From Rhopalosiphum padi (Eukaryota > Arthropoda > Insecta > Hemiptera > Aphididae): DNA of 64,000 nt. The notes below the pieces were generated by a model that worked only from the letters and a program-made list of their open reading frames with translations, had not been told where the DNA came from and ran no database searches. The stretch's first letter is position 1, and each line of letters begins with the position of its first letter. Positions 12,075 to 24,470 of this stretch are shown here, piece by piece. The position numbers and the translations under genes are program-made. Where the stretch lies: NCBI RefSeq assembly GCF_020882245.1, contig NC_083598.1, positions 27,999,858-28,063,857 of the forward strand. Reading direction: 5' to 3'.

Positions 12075-15000
12075 ATGCTGCCAATCTTCCTCCAGGTTGA
12101 AACGAAGCCGAGTGCCGAAACTTTTCCCATCAGCTTTGTGACAAATTCTTCTTCACTAATAAATAATATATATTTATATAAAGTATAAAGTATACTAAAC
12201 CTACTACGATTCTAAAAATTATAATATATTACCAACAAATCCTTTCGACAGTTGATTATCGTCAGTTGAATATCTTTTTGCTGCCAATCTTCCTCCTGGT
12301 TGAAACGAAGCCGAGTGCCGACACATTTTCCATCAGCTCAATGACAAATTCTTCTTCTCTAATAAATATTATATATTTATATAAAGTATACCATACCTAC
12401 TACGATTCTAAAAATTATAATATATTACCAACAAATCCTTTGGACAGTTGATCATCAATTGAATATATTTTTGCTGCTGCCAGACGTCCTCCGTGTTGAT
12501 ATACAGCCAAATCCGACAAATTTCCCATCAGCTCAATGACAAATTCTTCTTCACTAATAAATATTATATATTTATATAAAGTATACTATACCTACTACGA
12601 TTCTAAAAATTATAATATGTTACCAACAAATCCTTTCGACCGTTGATCATCAGTTGAATTTCTTTTTGCTGCTGCCAGAGGTCCGCCGTGTTGAAAAGAA
12701 GCCGAGTGCCGACACATTTCCCATCAGCTCAATGACAAATTCTTCTTCACTAATAAATATTATATATTTATATAAAGTATACCATATCTACTACGATTCT
12801 AAAAATTATAATATGTTACCAACAAATCCTTTGGGCAGTTGATGATCAGTTGAATTTCTTTTTGCTGCCGCCAGACGTCCTCGGTGTTGAAACGAAGCCG
12901 AGTGCCGACACATTTTCCTTCAGCTCAATGACAAATTCTTCGTCGGTGGATAGTCGTCCATGATCCAGTTAAATGTTCTGTTCCTATAAAACTTCAAATA
13001 ATATGCAGATTAAATGTATTTTAAACTTATATTATAATGCAAAACAAATCCTTTCAATAGTTGACATTAAGATGAACGTCTATTGATGCTGCCAATCTTC
13101 CTCCTGGTTGAAACGAAGCCGTGTGCCGACACATTTCCCATCAGCTCAATGACAAATTCTTCTTCACTAATAAATATTATATATTTATATAAAGTATACC
13201 ATACCTACTACGATTCTAAAAATTATAATATATTACCAACAAATCCTTTCGACAGTTGAATATCGTCAGTTGAATATCTTTTTGCTGCTGCTAGACGTCC
13301 TCCGTGTTGATATACAGCCAAATCCGACAAATTTCCCATCAGCTCAATGACAAATTCTTCTTCACTAATAAATATTATATATTTATATAAAGTATACTAT
13401 ACCTACTACGATTCTATAAATTATAATATGTTACCAACAAGTCCTTTCGACCGTTGATCATCAGTTGAATTTCTTTTTGCTGCTGCCAGAGGTCCGCCGT
13501 GTTGAAAAGAAGCCGAGTGCCGACACATTTCCCATCAGCTCAATGACAAATTCTTCTTCACTAATAAATAATATATATTTATATAAAGTATACTATACCT
13601 ACTACGATTCTAAAAATTATAATATATTACCAACAAATCCTTTTGGCAGTTGATCATCAGTTGAATTTCTTTTTGCTGCCGCCAGACGTCCTCTGTGTTG
13701 AAAAGAAGCCGAGTGCCGACACATTTTCCATCAGCTCTATGACAAATTCTTCGTCGGTGGATAGTCGTCCATGATCCAGTTAAATGTTCTGTTCCTATAA
13801 AACTTCAAATAATATGCAGATTAAATGTATTTTAAACTTAAATTATAATGCAAAACAAATCCTTTCAACAGTTGACATTAAGATGAACGTCTATTGATGC
13901 TGCCAATCTTCCTCCTGGTTGAAACGAAGCCGTGTGCCGACACATTTTCCATCAGCTCAATGACAAATTCTTCTTCTCTAATAAATATTATATATTTATA
14001 TAAAGTATACCATACCTACTACGATTCTAAAAATTATAATATATTACCAACAAATCCTTTGGACAGTTGATCATCAATTGAATATATTTTTGCTGCTGCC
14101 AGACGTCCTCCGTGTTGAAATACAGCCGAGTGCCAACACATTTCCCATCAGCTCAATGACAAATTCTTCTTCACTAATAAAAAATATATATTTATATAAA
14201 GTATACTATACCTACTACGATTCTATAAATTATAATATGTTACCAACAAGTCCTTTCGACCGTTGATCATCAGTTGAATTTCTTTTTGCTGCTGCCAGAG
14301 GTCCGCCGTGTTGAAAAGAAGCCGAGTGCCGACACATTTCCCATCAGCTCAATGACAAATTCTTCTTCACTAATAAATAATATATATTTATATAAAGTAT
14401 ACTATACCTACTACGATTCTAAAAATTATAATATATTACCAACAAATCCTTTTGGCAGTTGATCATCAGTTGAATTTCTTTTTGCTGCCGCCAGACGTCC
14501 TCTGTGTTGAAAAGAAGCCGAGTGCCGACACATTTTCCATCAGCTCTATGACAAATTCTTCGTCGGTGGATAGTCGTCCATGATCCAGTTAAATGTTCTG
14601 TTCCTATAAAACTTCAAATAATATGCAGATTAAATGTATTTTAAACTTAAATTATAATGCAAAACAAATCCTTTCAACAGTTGACATTAAGATGAACGTC
14701 TATTGATGCTGCCAATCTTCCTCCTGGTTGAAACGAAGCCGTGTGCCGACACATTTTCCATCAGCTCAATGACAAATTCTTCTTCTCTAATAAATATTAT
14801 ATATTTATATAAAGTATACCATACCTACTACGATTCTAAAAATTATAATATATTACCAACAAATCCTTTGGACAGTTGATCATCAATTGAATATATTTTT
14901 GCTGCTGCCAGACGTCCTCCGTGTTGAAATACAGCCGAGTGCCAACACATTTCCCATCAGCTCAATGACAAATTCTTCTTCACTAATAAAAAATATATAT

Positions 15001-16090
15001 TTATATAAAGTATACTATACCTACTACGATTCTAAAAATTATAATATATTACCAACAAATCCTTTCGACAGCTGATTATCGTCAGTTGAATATCTTTTTG
15101 CTGCTGCTAGACGTCCTCCGTGTTGATATACAGCCAAATCCGACAAATTTCCCATCAGCTCAATGACAAATTCTTCTTCACTAATAAATATTATATATTT
15201 ATATAAAGTATACTATACCTACTACGATTCTAAAAATTATAATATGTTACCAACAAATCCTTTCGACCGTTGATCATCAGTTGAATTTCTTTTTGCTGCT
15301 GCCAGAGGTCCGCCGTGTTGAAAAGAAGCCGAGTGCCGACACATTTCCCATCAGCTCAATGACAAATTCTTCTTCACTAATAAATATTATATATTTATAT
15401 AAAGTATACCATACCTACTACGATTCTAAAAATTATAATATGTTACCAACAAATCCTTTGGGCAGTTGATGATCAGTTGAATTTCTTTTTGCTGCCGCCA
15501 GACGTCCTCGGTGTTGAAACGAAGCCGAGTGCCGACACATTTTCCTTCAGCTCAATGACAAATTCTTCGTCGGTGGATAGTCGTCCATGATCCAGTTAAA
15601 TGTTCTGTTCCTATAAAACTTCAAATAATATGCAGATTAAATGTATTTTAAACTTATATTATAATGCAAAACAAATCCTTTCAATAGTTGACATTAAGAT
15701 GAACGTCTATTGATGCTGCCAATCTTCCTCCTGGTTGAAACGAAGCCGAGTGCCGACACATTTTCCATCAGCTCAATGACAAATTCTTCTTCTCTAATAA
15801 ATATTATATATTTATATAAAGTATACTAAACCTACTACGATTCTAAAAATTATAATATATTACCAACAAATCCTTTCGACAGTTGATCATCAGTTGAATT
15901 TCTTTTTGCTGCTGCCAGAGGTCCGCCGTGTTGAAAAGAAGCCGAGTGCCGACACATTTTCCTTCAGCTCAATGACAAATTCTTCGTCGGTGGATAGTCG
16001 TCCATGATCCAGCCAAATGTTCGGTTCCTATAAAACTTCAACTAATGTGCAGATTAAATGTAATTTAAACTTATAGTAAAATTTCAATGT
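12075..16090. repeat. 20-copy tandem array, ~197-bp unit with 809-bp higher-order repeat
   Basis: GACAAATTCTTC recurs 20 times at about 196-222 bp spacing. Each unit has a GC-richer core of about 105 bp (the TTGCTGC...ATCAGCTC-ATGACAAATTC block) and an AT-rich spacer ending in ATTATAATA. Three variants exist, distinguished by what follows the core: CTTCAC, CTTCTC and CGTCGG. The CGTCGG variant also has a longer spacer. Units are grouped: a four-unit block of 809 bp (about 13465-14273) is repeated almost unchanged at about 14274-15082, pointing to recent unequal exchange. Apparent plus-strand frames of 62 codons start only at TTG and are by-products of periodicity. The minus strand is more interesting, because each core looks like an exon (see 15890-16027). 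Confidence 0.95.
15890..16027 (-). pseudogene. Most intact exon-like copy of the array unit (45 codons)
   Basis: This is the first array unit in the minus direction. After an acceptor-like TTTTATAG (AG at 16028-16029) one frame stays open for 45 codons to a TGA at 15890-15892. It begins EPNIWLDHGRLSTDEE and contains NVSALGFFSTRRTSG and a KKKFN end. In the other CGTCGG units the TGG codon of the IWL motif is TAA, so their frame is broken near the start. Further in, the same frame (DEEFVIELM...SALGF) is preserved in nearly every unit. No known domain was recognised. It could be an exon of an aphid-specific gene or a chance frame carried along by amplification. Confidence 0.45.
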
Positions 16091-16208
16091 TTAAGAAATC
16101 TATGTTGGTGTTCTTTTATTTTTGAATTTAAATTAATTTGAAATTTTATATTCATAATTTATCAGTTAAAAATGTAAACAATAACTAAAAAGATTATAGT
16201 ATATTGCA

Positions 16209-16272
16209 GTTTAACTTTCTGTTCGGTGGCCACCTTTTTAATTCCTCACTCTCTTTTATAAGAAAGTTAAAC
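16209..16272. repeat. 12-bp inverted repeat, 40-nt loop
   Basis: GTTTAACTTTCT (16209-16220) and AGAAAGTTAAAC (16261-16272) are exact inverted repeats just outside the tandem array. The loop includes GGTGGCCACC, itself palindromic. The role is unknown; it may be the remains of a small transposon. Confidence 0.6.
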
Positions 16273-16507
16273 AGCACAATAACTATAAAAAAATATAAAT
16301 TTAAACATACACAAAGACGAACTTGCTTTGTTATAAGAAAAAAAATTAAAAAAATTGGTAATTTTTCAATTCATTATTAAAATAAAAAGAACACCTAAAA
16401 CCGTAGTACAGTATATTATCTGAAAAAACCATAAAAATTAAATATAATTTAAGTAAATATTCATAATATACTGTACTACTGTTTAAAAAATTATAGTATT
16501 AAACAAA

Positions 16508-16598
16508 CACAGCCCTGCGACACTTTTTTTTGTTATTCATCAGCTTCCGAATGATACTGCCAATCGTCCTCCGGGTTGACATTATATAAGGATATAGC
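16508..16598 (-). pseudogene. Detached partial copy of the array unit
   Basis: About 430 bp beyond the array, the minus strand carries an ATG-initiated frame MSTRRTIGSIIRKLMNNKKK that ends at a TAA after 27 codons. The first 10 codons match the STRR[TK][IS]GS part of the array units. It supports that frame as the ancestral one, but is too short to call a gene. Confidence 0.35.
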
Positions 16599-17066
16599 GT
16601 AATTATTTCAGTTTTTTTGTTTTTCCGATATTATGGCAAGATCTGAAATTTTTTGATTTATTTTATTACTATTTACCACCCAAAGTACCAAATTGATCCA
16701 TATTTGCTACAAGAATTTATGACAAACAAAAAGTAAACTACATAATTGTAAAATCATTTTACATTTTTCGCTACGTCCACGTCCAGGATCTAAGGTGTAC
16801 TATTCTACTACTATTCTAATATAATATAATGCAAATAATACAAATAATACACGGTTGTTATTTTTCACAATTTTTGTCTATTATAACTAATGAGTAAAAT
16901 AAGTAGGCATTGTGTTCTATTTTTTCATTGGACCCTGGAGAATAAAATATGCGTCTACATCAACTACATCGTCTGACTAGCGCGGATTGTTCATATAAAT
17001 TAATATATTTTATTTTAAGTTTAAAAAATAATTTTAATCCAAAAAAGAATAATAAAAAAAACTTAC

Positions 17067-17180
17067 TTAAGCGTTGACTCTTCCCGGGAAACCGAGTTGT
17101 ACCAATCTACAGTGTATACGGTGTGGTGCACCGCCGCCGAATAAACTCCAAATTTTCTTCATACGATCTTCATCATGATT
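17067..17180 (-). pseudogene. Exon-like block Q, copy 1
   Basis: 114 nt between an acceptor (CCATTTAG) and a GTAAGT donor. The frame reads NHDEDRMKKIWSLFGGG, then HCRLVQLGFPG, and remains open until a TAA at the very last codon before the donor. It is the most intact copy of this block and is equal in length to the 22.1 kb copy. The family is unknown. QLGF corresponds to ALGF in the tandem array. Confidence 0.45.
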
Positions 17181-19238
17181 CTAAATGGGAGTATAAAGAT
17201 ATTTTATGAAAATAAACAGCACGAAATGAAAAGGAGAGTACTTGTCATGTACTGTTGTTTAACGACTGTTCATTAAGACTATTATAGAATTGTTAATCGT
17301 CTTCGACGAATGTCGTCGATTGTCGTATGCCACAGATGACGAATATTATAATATGATAAATCTATGTTTTTTTTTTTATAGAACTCTTTATGATATTATA
17401 CGATCTATTTTTCTATTTTAGCTGTTTGACATATTAACGTAAAATTGAAACATATAAACTAGACCAAATCTTTATAAATATTGCAAAGTATTAATATTTT
17501 ATTCTAATGAAGATGATTACAAATTATTTTATTTAATCTATAAAAATAGTGAACTAAACAAAAATAATAATATTATTATATATATTTAAAAAAAAAAAGA
17601 ATTATGATTAATATCGTTATGTTTCTGAGTTATTATTTATGCATTCTTTTGGTTTTAATCACGCAGTGCTTTAACTTAATCTTACATATTCTTACATGTA
17701 AACTTACATATATATATATATCTGAAGACACCTATCATAATAGAAACAAATTCATACATTTCTTTTATTATGGTTTCATGTAACAAATAGTACCTAGTCA
17801 ATGCTTTGAGGCATTCAATTTTCAGTACAATTTTACAAAATAGTCAAAAATTACATTAAATTAAAGATAAAGAAGTAATTATTACAGTGTTGCTTTATAC
17901 ATTAGTGATTAACTTTATTACTGTAATTAGTGTGTGAAATTTGAATTTGAAAGAGACAGTCAGTCAACCTTCATTAATAAGTATAATATTGATGTATTAT
18001 GACTTATAATATTATATGTTGATTAATATTGCTAAGTAGGTATTTAATTTTATTTTTTTTGTGTAAAGTTTGACAAGCTACATTTTTTTCCGAAAACATT
18101 GCATTTATCATAATTATTATTATAATATTGTATAAATAATAAATATAATTTATACCGTATTATATTCTTGTTATATACTTTTGAGTCAATAGGTACAACC
18201 TTTTCGTAAAATAATTTGAATAAATAATATCTTAAGATTAATCTACGTATGTCAAAAATGTCATTATATGTACGTATAGTATAACATGTACAAAAAACTT
18301 TTATGTCCCTACAAATAATGTTTTAAATAATAACAAAATATATAATATCGTAAATATACATAATTTCAAAATATTTTGAAAAAATACTATTTGTAAGAAA
18401 TACTCTCATTAGAATTTTATTAAGGTTTTAAGTATCTAAGAATCTAAGATTATTTGTTTTTGAACTATAACAAAATATAAAAATTATTTGAGAAAAAATA
18501 TTTATTTTTAGGGTGGGTGTATAATAAACATTTAGTAAGTTATAGGTATATTACTGAACTTCAAATAGTCATAAAAAATAATGTGACTTTCCAGTAAACA
18601 TATTATTTTTATTTTAGGTTAAAAAAAAACTAATGAGAATTCCAATATAATATTTTTAAATTGTAGATATAAAAAGAAAATATTTATATGAATATCTAAC
18701 GAAAAAATTAATTTGAACATTTTATAAATTTAGCCGAAGACAATCAAAATTTTAATTTTAAACGTTTATAAAATATACCGTGACTATACATTTTTTATTA
18801 CAGTAAATTAGTGAACGATTGGTGAAGAAGCCTGTATTAAATTTTAAATCATATTTGCATATCTATAATTTTTTTCGGCTTAATATAAAAAAAAAAAAAA
18901 ATTTAATTGTTTTAAATAATGAAAACGCTTTTAAAATTATACAATTTACCTATAGAGAAATCATAATGTAGATAATTGGTAAATTTTTCAAAATTCTATT
19001 ATTAGTATTTTTTAATTAAAATTAAATTAATAAATTAATTTTGTCGATATTATGACAAGATTCGAAATTTTTTATTTTATTTTACTATTAACCACCCAAA
19101 GTACTGAATAGATCATATTTGCTACAATAATTTATGACAGAAAAGAAACTACACAATTTTCAAATAAATAAACATTCATTGCTATGTCCAGGATCCAAGA
19201 CGACTTAATTTTATTCTTGGCTATTTTATACATTGGAC

Positions 19239-19439
19239 CAGTGGTCAACCTTTTTGGACTCTCGGGCCACATTCACAAACTAAAACTGTTTGCGGGCAAG
19301 AAAAGAATAAAAATGTAATATACTTAAATTATTTACTATGCAAAAAAATATTGTTTAGAACTTTAAATTAAAAAAAAAATTTGTCGTTTTAGATTTTAAA
19401 GCGGGCCGTAGACAATAACCCGCCGGTTGCCGGCCATTG
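19239..19439. mobile_element. hAT MITE with 8-bp target-site duplication
   Basis: The element starts CAGTGGTCAACC and ends GGTTGCCGGCCATTG, hAT-type terminal inverted repeats. CATTGGAC is duplicated exactly on both sides (19231-19238 and 19440-19447), giving 201 bp. Related, more degraded copies sit at the same place in the duplicated segments (about 20313-20541 and 24028-24231), so the insertion preceded the segmental duplications. Confidence 0.85.
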
Positions 19440-19565
19440 CATTGGACGATTGGAAATAAAATATAAGTGTCATCCAAGTATAGCAGCTTGTACACGTCAA
19501 TAAATATTTATTTTAAGTATAAAAGATAAATTTGATATTCCATAATTATGGGAAAATTAACTTAC

Positions 19566-19690
19566 GTAAGTATTCTTCGACGCTGTTCTGCGAAATCGAG
19601 CTGTACCACATTTACAGTTCAAACGTGCATCATCACCGCCGAAGAAACAGCTAGCTCTTATTTCTTCATTCGTCTTCTTTGCGCTTCAGA
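19566..19690 (-). pseudogene. Exon-like block Q, copy 2 (frameshifted)
   Basis: Homologous to the block at 17067-17180, with a GTAAGT donor at 19560-19565. It reads HSEAQRRRMKK and then a stop. A second frame continues SCFFGGDDARLNCKCGTARF to the donor. A small insertion between the two halves breaks the frame, so it is probably non-functional. Confidence 0.4.
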
Positions 19691-20675
19691 ATGAAATTAT
19701 TGAAATACTCTATAAAAATGAGAGCACTTGTCATACACTAAAGGCTGTTGTTTTAAGACTGTTCAATAAACTATTAGAATTATTAACAGTCTTCTACGAA
19801 TGACGACGATTGTCGATTGCCACGGATGGTAAATATTGTAATAATGTGATAGATCATATGTTTTTTTTTATAGAACTCTATGTGATATTATAGTATTTAT
19901 TTTTATATCTCAGCTGTCTTGCATACGAAACTTTTGGTATTTAATTAATTTCATACGTAAAACCATAATAATAATTGTATATCCTGAATTTTTTTTTTTT
20001 AATTATAATTTTATTATTTCAATAGTTTTTTGGTAAAATTGTTCACTAAAAAATAAAACCATATAAATATGGTAATATTTCCAGCTTTTTTGTTTTTCCG
20101 ATATTATGGCAAGATCTGAATTTTTTTTTATTTTTTTTTACTATTTACCAACCGAAGTACCAAATAGATCATATTTGCTACAAGACTTCATGGCAGACAG
20201 AAAATAAACTACATAATTGTAAAATCATTATACATTTTTCTCTACATATCCAGGATCTAAATTCTAAGGTGTATTTATAACGACTTTATTTTATTCTTGG
20301 AAATTTCATCATTAATGTATGATCGGTAACCTTTTTGAACTCTCAGGCTACATTCACAAATTAAAAACAGTTTGCAGACCAGATAAAAATGAAAAATTTA
20401 TATTCTTAAATTATTTACTATGGAAAAAAATATTGTCTAGAACTTTAAAATAATAAAATATAAATAAAAAAAAAAATTTCAGTGTTTTAGAATTTAAAAT
20501 GGGTCGTATATCCAATAACCCGCCGGTTGCTGACCACTTCATTGGACTGGACGATCGAAAATAAAATATAGGTCTAAGTAATCGGGGTGGCAGCTTGTAA
20601 AAGTCAATAAATATTTATTTAAAGTATAAAAATTAAATTTATTACTACCCTAAAGTTATAGGAAAATTAACCTAC

Positions 20676-20790
20676 GTAAGTATCCTTCGACGCTTTTCGG
20701 CGAAATCAAGCTGTGCCATATTAAAGTTCAAACGTGCACCGTCACCGAAGAAACAGCTATAGTTTATTTCTTCATTCGTCTTCTTTACGC
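20676..20790 (-). pseudogene. Exon-like block Q, copy 3 (broken)
   Basis: Close relative of the 24.35 kb copy. It reads SCFFGDGARLNFNMAQLDFA up to a GTAGGT donor, preceded by stops in the HSEA...RRRMKK part. The QLDF core is the counterpart of QLGF/ALGF. Confidence 0.4.
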
Positions 20791-22099
20791 TTCGGAATGG
20801 AATTATTGAAATATTTTATGAAAATGAGAGTACTCGCCATGTACTGAAGGCTGTTGTTTGACGACTGTTCAATAAAATTATTAGAATTGTTAATCGTCTC
20901 CTACAAATTACAACGATTGTCGTTTGCCATGGATTATGATAAATATTATAATAATGTTTTTTTTATAGAACTCTGTGATTTTATAGGATTCATTATTATA
21001 TTTCAGCTGTCTTGCATACGAAACTTTTGGTATCTAATTAATTTCATACGTAAAATCATAATAATTGTATATTATCCTAAATTTTTTTTTAAATTATAAT
21101 TTTATAACGGTTATTAACGGTTTTAAACGGTTTGGCAGAACTAAATGATTAATAATTTTAAAAATATTTAGATGTTTAATCATTAAACTGATATTACATA
21201 CTAAATAGATAATAGCTAGATTATAATCTATTACATATAATAAACAAGGACTTACAAAATTAATAAAATTAATTTCTAAATACAAGCAATTATTCACATT
21301 CAACTCGTTATACACATATGACATATAGTCACATATCATTTCCGTTTCGGTACCCTCCTGTTTAGGAATAATACATACTCATACTATTTTTACTGTTTTT
21401 AAAATTAATCGATAAGTTCTAACTAATATGCTCAGATAATTTGCGATATTAATATATATATATATATATAATAAATGCATCTATTTATGGTAGTATGCTA
21501 TTGTTATTTTATCCTATAAGTGTATAGTCAAAATATTTTGAAAATTATAATATGTATAATAAATGCAAACATTAACATTTGGTGAAATTCTCAAATAACT
21601 ACAGTTATTCGTTTTTAAATTACTACAAAAAAACAAAAATCGGTTGAGCAGATATAGTTATCACAGAAATATGAAATGAATATCCAATGTCTTAAAAATT
21701 CAAAATTCAAACAATTATAAAAAAATATTAATGCGTCTTTTCGGAAAACTTTTTATTTTTGTTAAGGATAAAAAAAACTTATATCAGTCAGGTACTCGGC
21801 CAGTTAAAAATTAAAAATGCTATTTATACAATTATTATAAATTATTATATAAAATGGGTCTGGTAATATACTATGACGATTATGTATTTTTGGTCTCACG
21901 TATTTTGTGCATCGCGCGTTCGGTAATAAAATATGCATATATGCATACGTATACGTCACCCGGCGTGAATAGTAGAATAAAATATGTGCTTACGTCGATT
22001 ACATCGTCCGGGTAGCCGATTGTTCATATAAATAAATATATTTTATTTTAAGTTTAAAATGTAAATTTAATTCTAAAAAAGAATAAGAAAAAAACTTAC

Positions 22100-22213
22100 G
22101 TAATCGTAGACTGTTCCCGGGAAACCGAGTTGTGTCAATCTTCAGTCTATACGTAGTGGTGCACTGCCGCCAAAGAAACTGCAAATTTTCTTCATACGAT
22201 CTTCATCGTGATT
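22100..22213 (-). pseudogene. Exon-like block Q, copy 4 (in-frame stop)
   Basis: 114 nt with acceptor CATTTAG and donor GTAAGT. The frame reads NHDEDRMKKICSFFGGSAP and continues to RID before a TGA, where copy 1 has TGT (Cys). It then continues RLTQLGFPGTVYDY to the donor. A single substitution separates it from an open exon. Confidence 0.45.
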
Positions 22214-24351
22214 CTAAATGAGAATAAAAATACATTTTATGAAAATAAACAGCACGAAATGAAAATGAGAGTACTTGTCATGTACTAAAGGCTGTTGTTT
22301 GACGACTGTTTAATAAAATTTTTAGAATTGTTAATCGTCTCCTACAAATGACAACGATTGTCGTTTGCCACAGATGACGAATATTATAATATGATAAATC
22401 TATGGTTTTTTTTATAGAACTCTTTATGATATTATACGATCTATTTTTCTATTTTAGCTGTTTGACATATTAACGTAAAATTGAAACATATAAACTAGAT
22501 CAAATCTTTATAGATATTGCAAAGTATTAATATTTTATTCTAATGAAGATGATTACAAATTATTTAATTTAATCTATGAAAATAGTGAACTAAATAAAAA
22601 TAATTATATTTTTAAGTATTTAAAAAAAAGAATTATGATTAATATCGTTATGTTTCTAAATTATTATTTCTGCATTATTTTGATTCTAATCACGCGCAGT
22701 GTTTTAACTTAATCTTACTTATCTATTACATTAGATGCAATTACCTCTGTCTGTAGATATTGTGTCTGAAGACACCTATCATAATAGAAAAAAATTCATA
22801 CATTTCGTTTATTGTGGTTTCTTGTAACAAATAGTACCTAGTCACTAGTCAATGCTTTAGAGGTTAGGTAATCAATTTACTTTTTAAACTTAAAATAAAA
22901 TATATTCATTTTTATGAAAAATCCGCTACCCGGATGATGTAATCGATGTAAACGAATATTTTATTAATTTATATATAAATTATATAATATTGAACTTCAA
23001 ACAGTCACAATATAAGTTTCCAGTGAGTATTTTATTTTTGTTTTTGCATTAAAAAAACTAATGAGAATTCCTATAAAACATTTTATAATTACAGATATAA
23101 AAAGAAAATATTTATATGAATACTAATGAAAAAAAAAATTTGAACATTTTAAAAATTTTAAAAATTTGTAATAATAAAAAAATAAAGAACATTGTTTATA
23201 TATATGTATATAATTTGAAAATATTTTTAAAATAATAATATAAATAAGAAATACTATCACAAAAAATTAGTTAAGACTTTAAGTTATCGGTGTATTAGAT
23301 TATTTGTTTTTAAACTATGTATAGTAGTATAGTCTATAACACAATATAAAAATCGTTTTACAAGAAATAGTTTTTTTTGGGGATGAAAAATTAATACTCA
23401 ATAAATCATAAAATATTGAACTTCAGTCGTAAAAAATAATGCGACTTTCCAGTAAACCTTTTATATTTGTTATATTTAAAAAAAACTAATGAGAATTACT
23501 ACATTAAATTTGTATATAAAAAGACAATAATATATAAATATCTGATGAAAAAATACATTTTTTATTGCAGTAATTTAGTGACACTGTATTAAATTTTAAA
23601 TCATATTCGCTATCAATAATTTTTATCGGCTTAAAAAAAAAAATTAATTATTTAAAATTGTTAAAATGTTTTTATAATTATACAATGTATAGGAAATCAT
23701 AATGTAGACAGTTGGTAAAATGTTCAACATTTTATGATTAGCATTTTTGAATTAAAACTTAGTAAATTAATTAATTTTGTCGAAATTATACAAGTATATT
23801 ATAGCGTAATGATTCCAGTTTTTCCGATATTATGACAAGATCTGAAATTTTTTATTTTATTTTACTATTATCCACCCAAAGTACTAAATATATCATATTT
23901 GCTACAAGAATTCCTAACAGATACAAAAAAAAACTAAGTAATTTTAAAATCAATATACATTCATTGCTACGTCCAGGATCCAAGGTATAATTGACGAATT
24001 TATTTTATTCTTGGCTATTTTTTAACTTTAACCTTTTAGAACTCTCATGCCATATTCACAAATTAAAAAGAGTTTGCGGACCAGACAAAAATAAAAATTT
24101 TATATTCTTAAATTATTTACTATGGAAAAAATTTTTTCTAGAACTTTAAAATAATAAAATATTAAAAAAAAGATTTCATCGTTTAAGAATTTAAAACGGG
24201 TCGTATACAATAACCCGCCGGTTGCCGGCATCGGAAATAAAATATAGGTCCAAGTAATCGGGGTGGCAGCTTGTAAAAGTCAATAAATATTTATTTAAAG
24301 TATAAAAATTAAATTTATTACTACCCTAAAGTTATAGGAAAATTAACCTAC

Positions 24352-24470
24352 GTAAGTATCTCTCGACGATTTTCGGCGAAATCAAGCTGTGCCATATTAA
24401 AGTTCAAACGTGCACAGCCACCGAAGAAACAGCTAGTTTATTTCTTAATTTGTCTTCTTTACGCTTCGGA
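24352..24470 (-). pseudogene. Exon-like block Q, copy 5 (broken)
   Basis: Nearly identical to the 20.68 kb copy, reading NFNMAQLDFAENRREI before a GTAGGT donor, with stops upstream. It shares its flanks with that copy and arose with it by segmental duplication. Confidence 0.4.

Noticed and set aside
12266..15469. Repeated 62-codon plus-strand ORFs in the tandem array
   Set aside because: They begin at TTG rather than ATG, cross the AT-rich spacer, and recur only because the DNA is periodic. No splice or promoter context supports them.
12075..16090. CRISPR-like array
   Set aside because: Units are about 197 bp with similar spacers, in an animal genome with no cas genes. It is a satellite-like tandem repeat.
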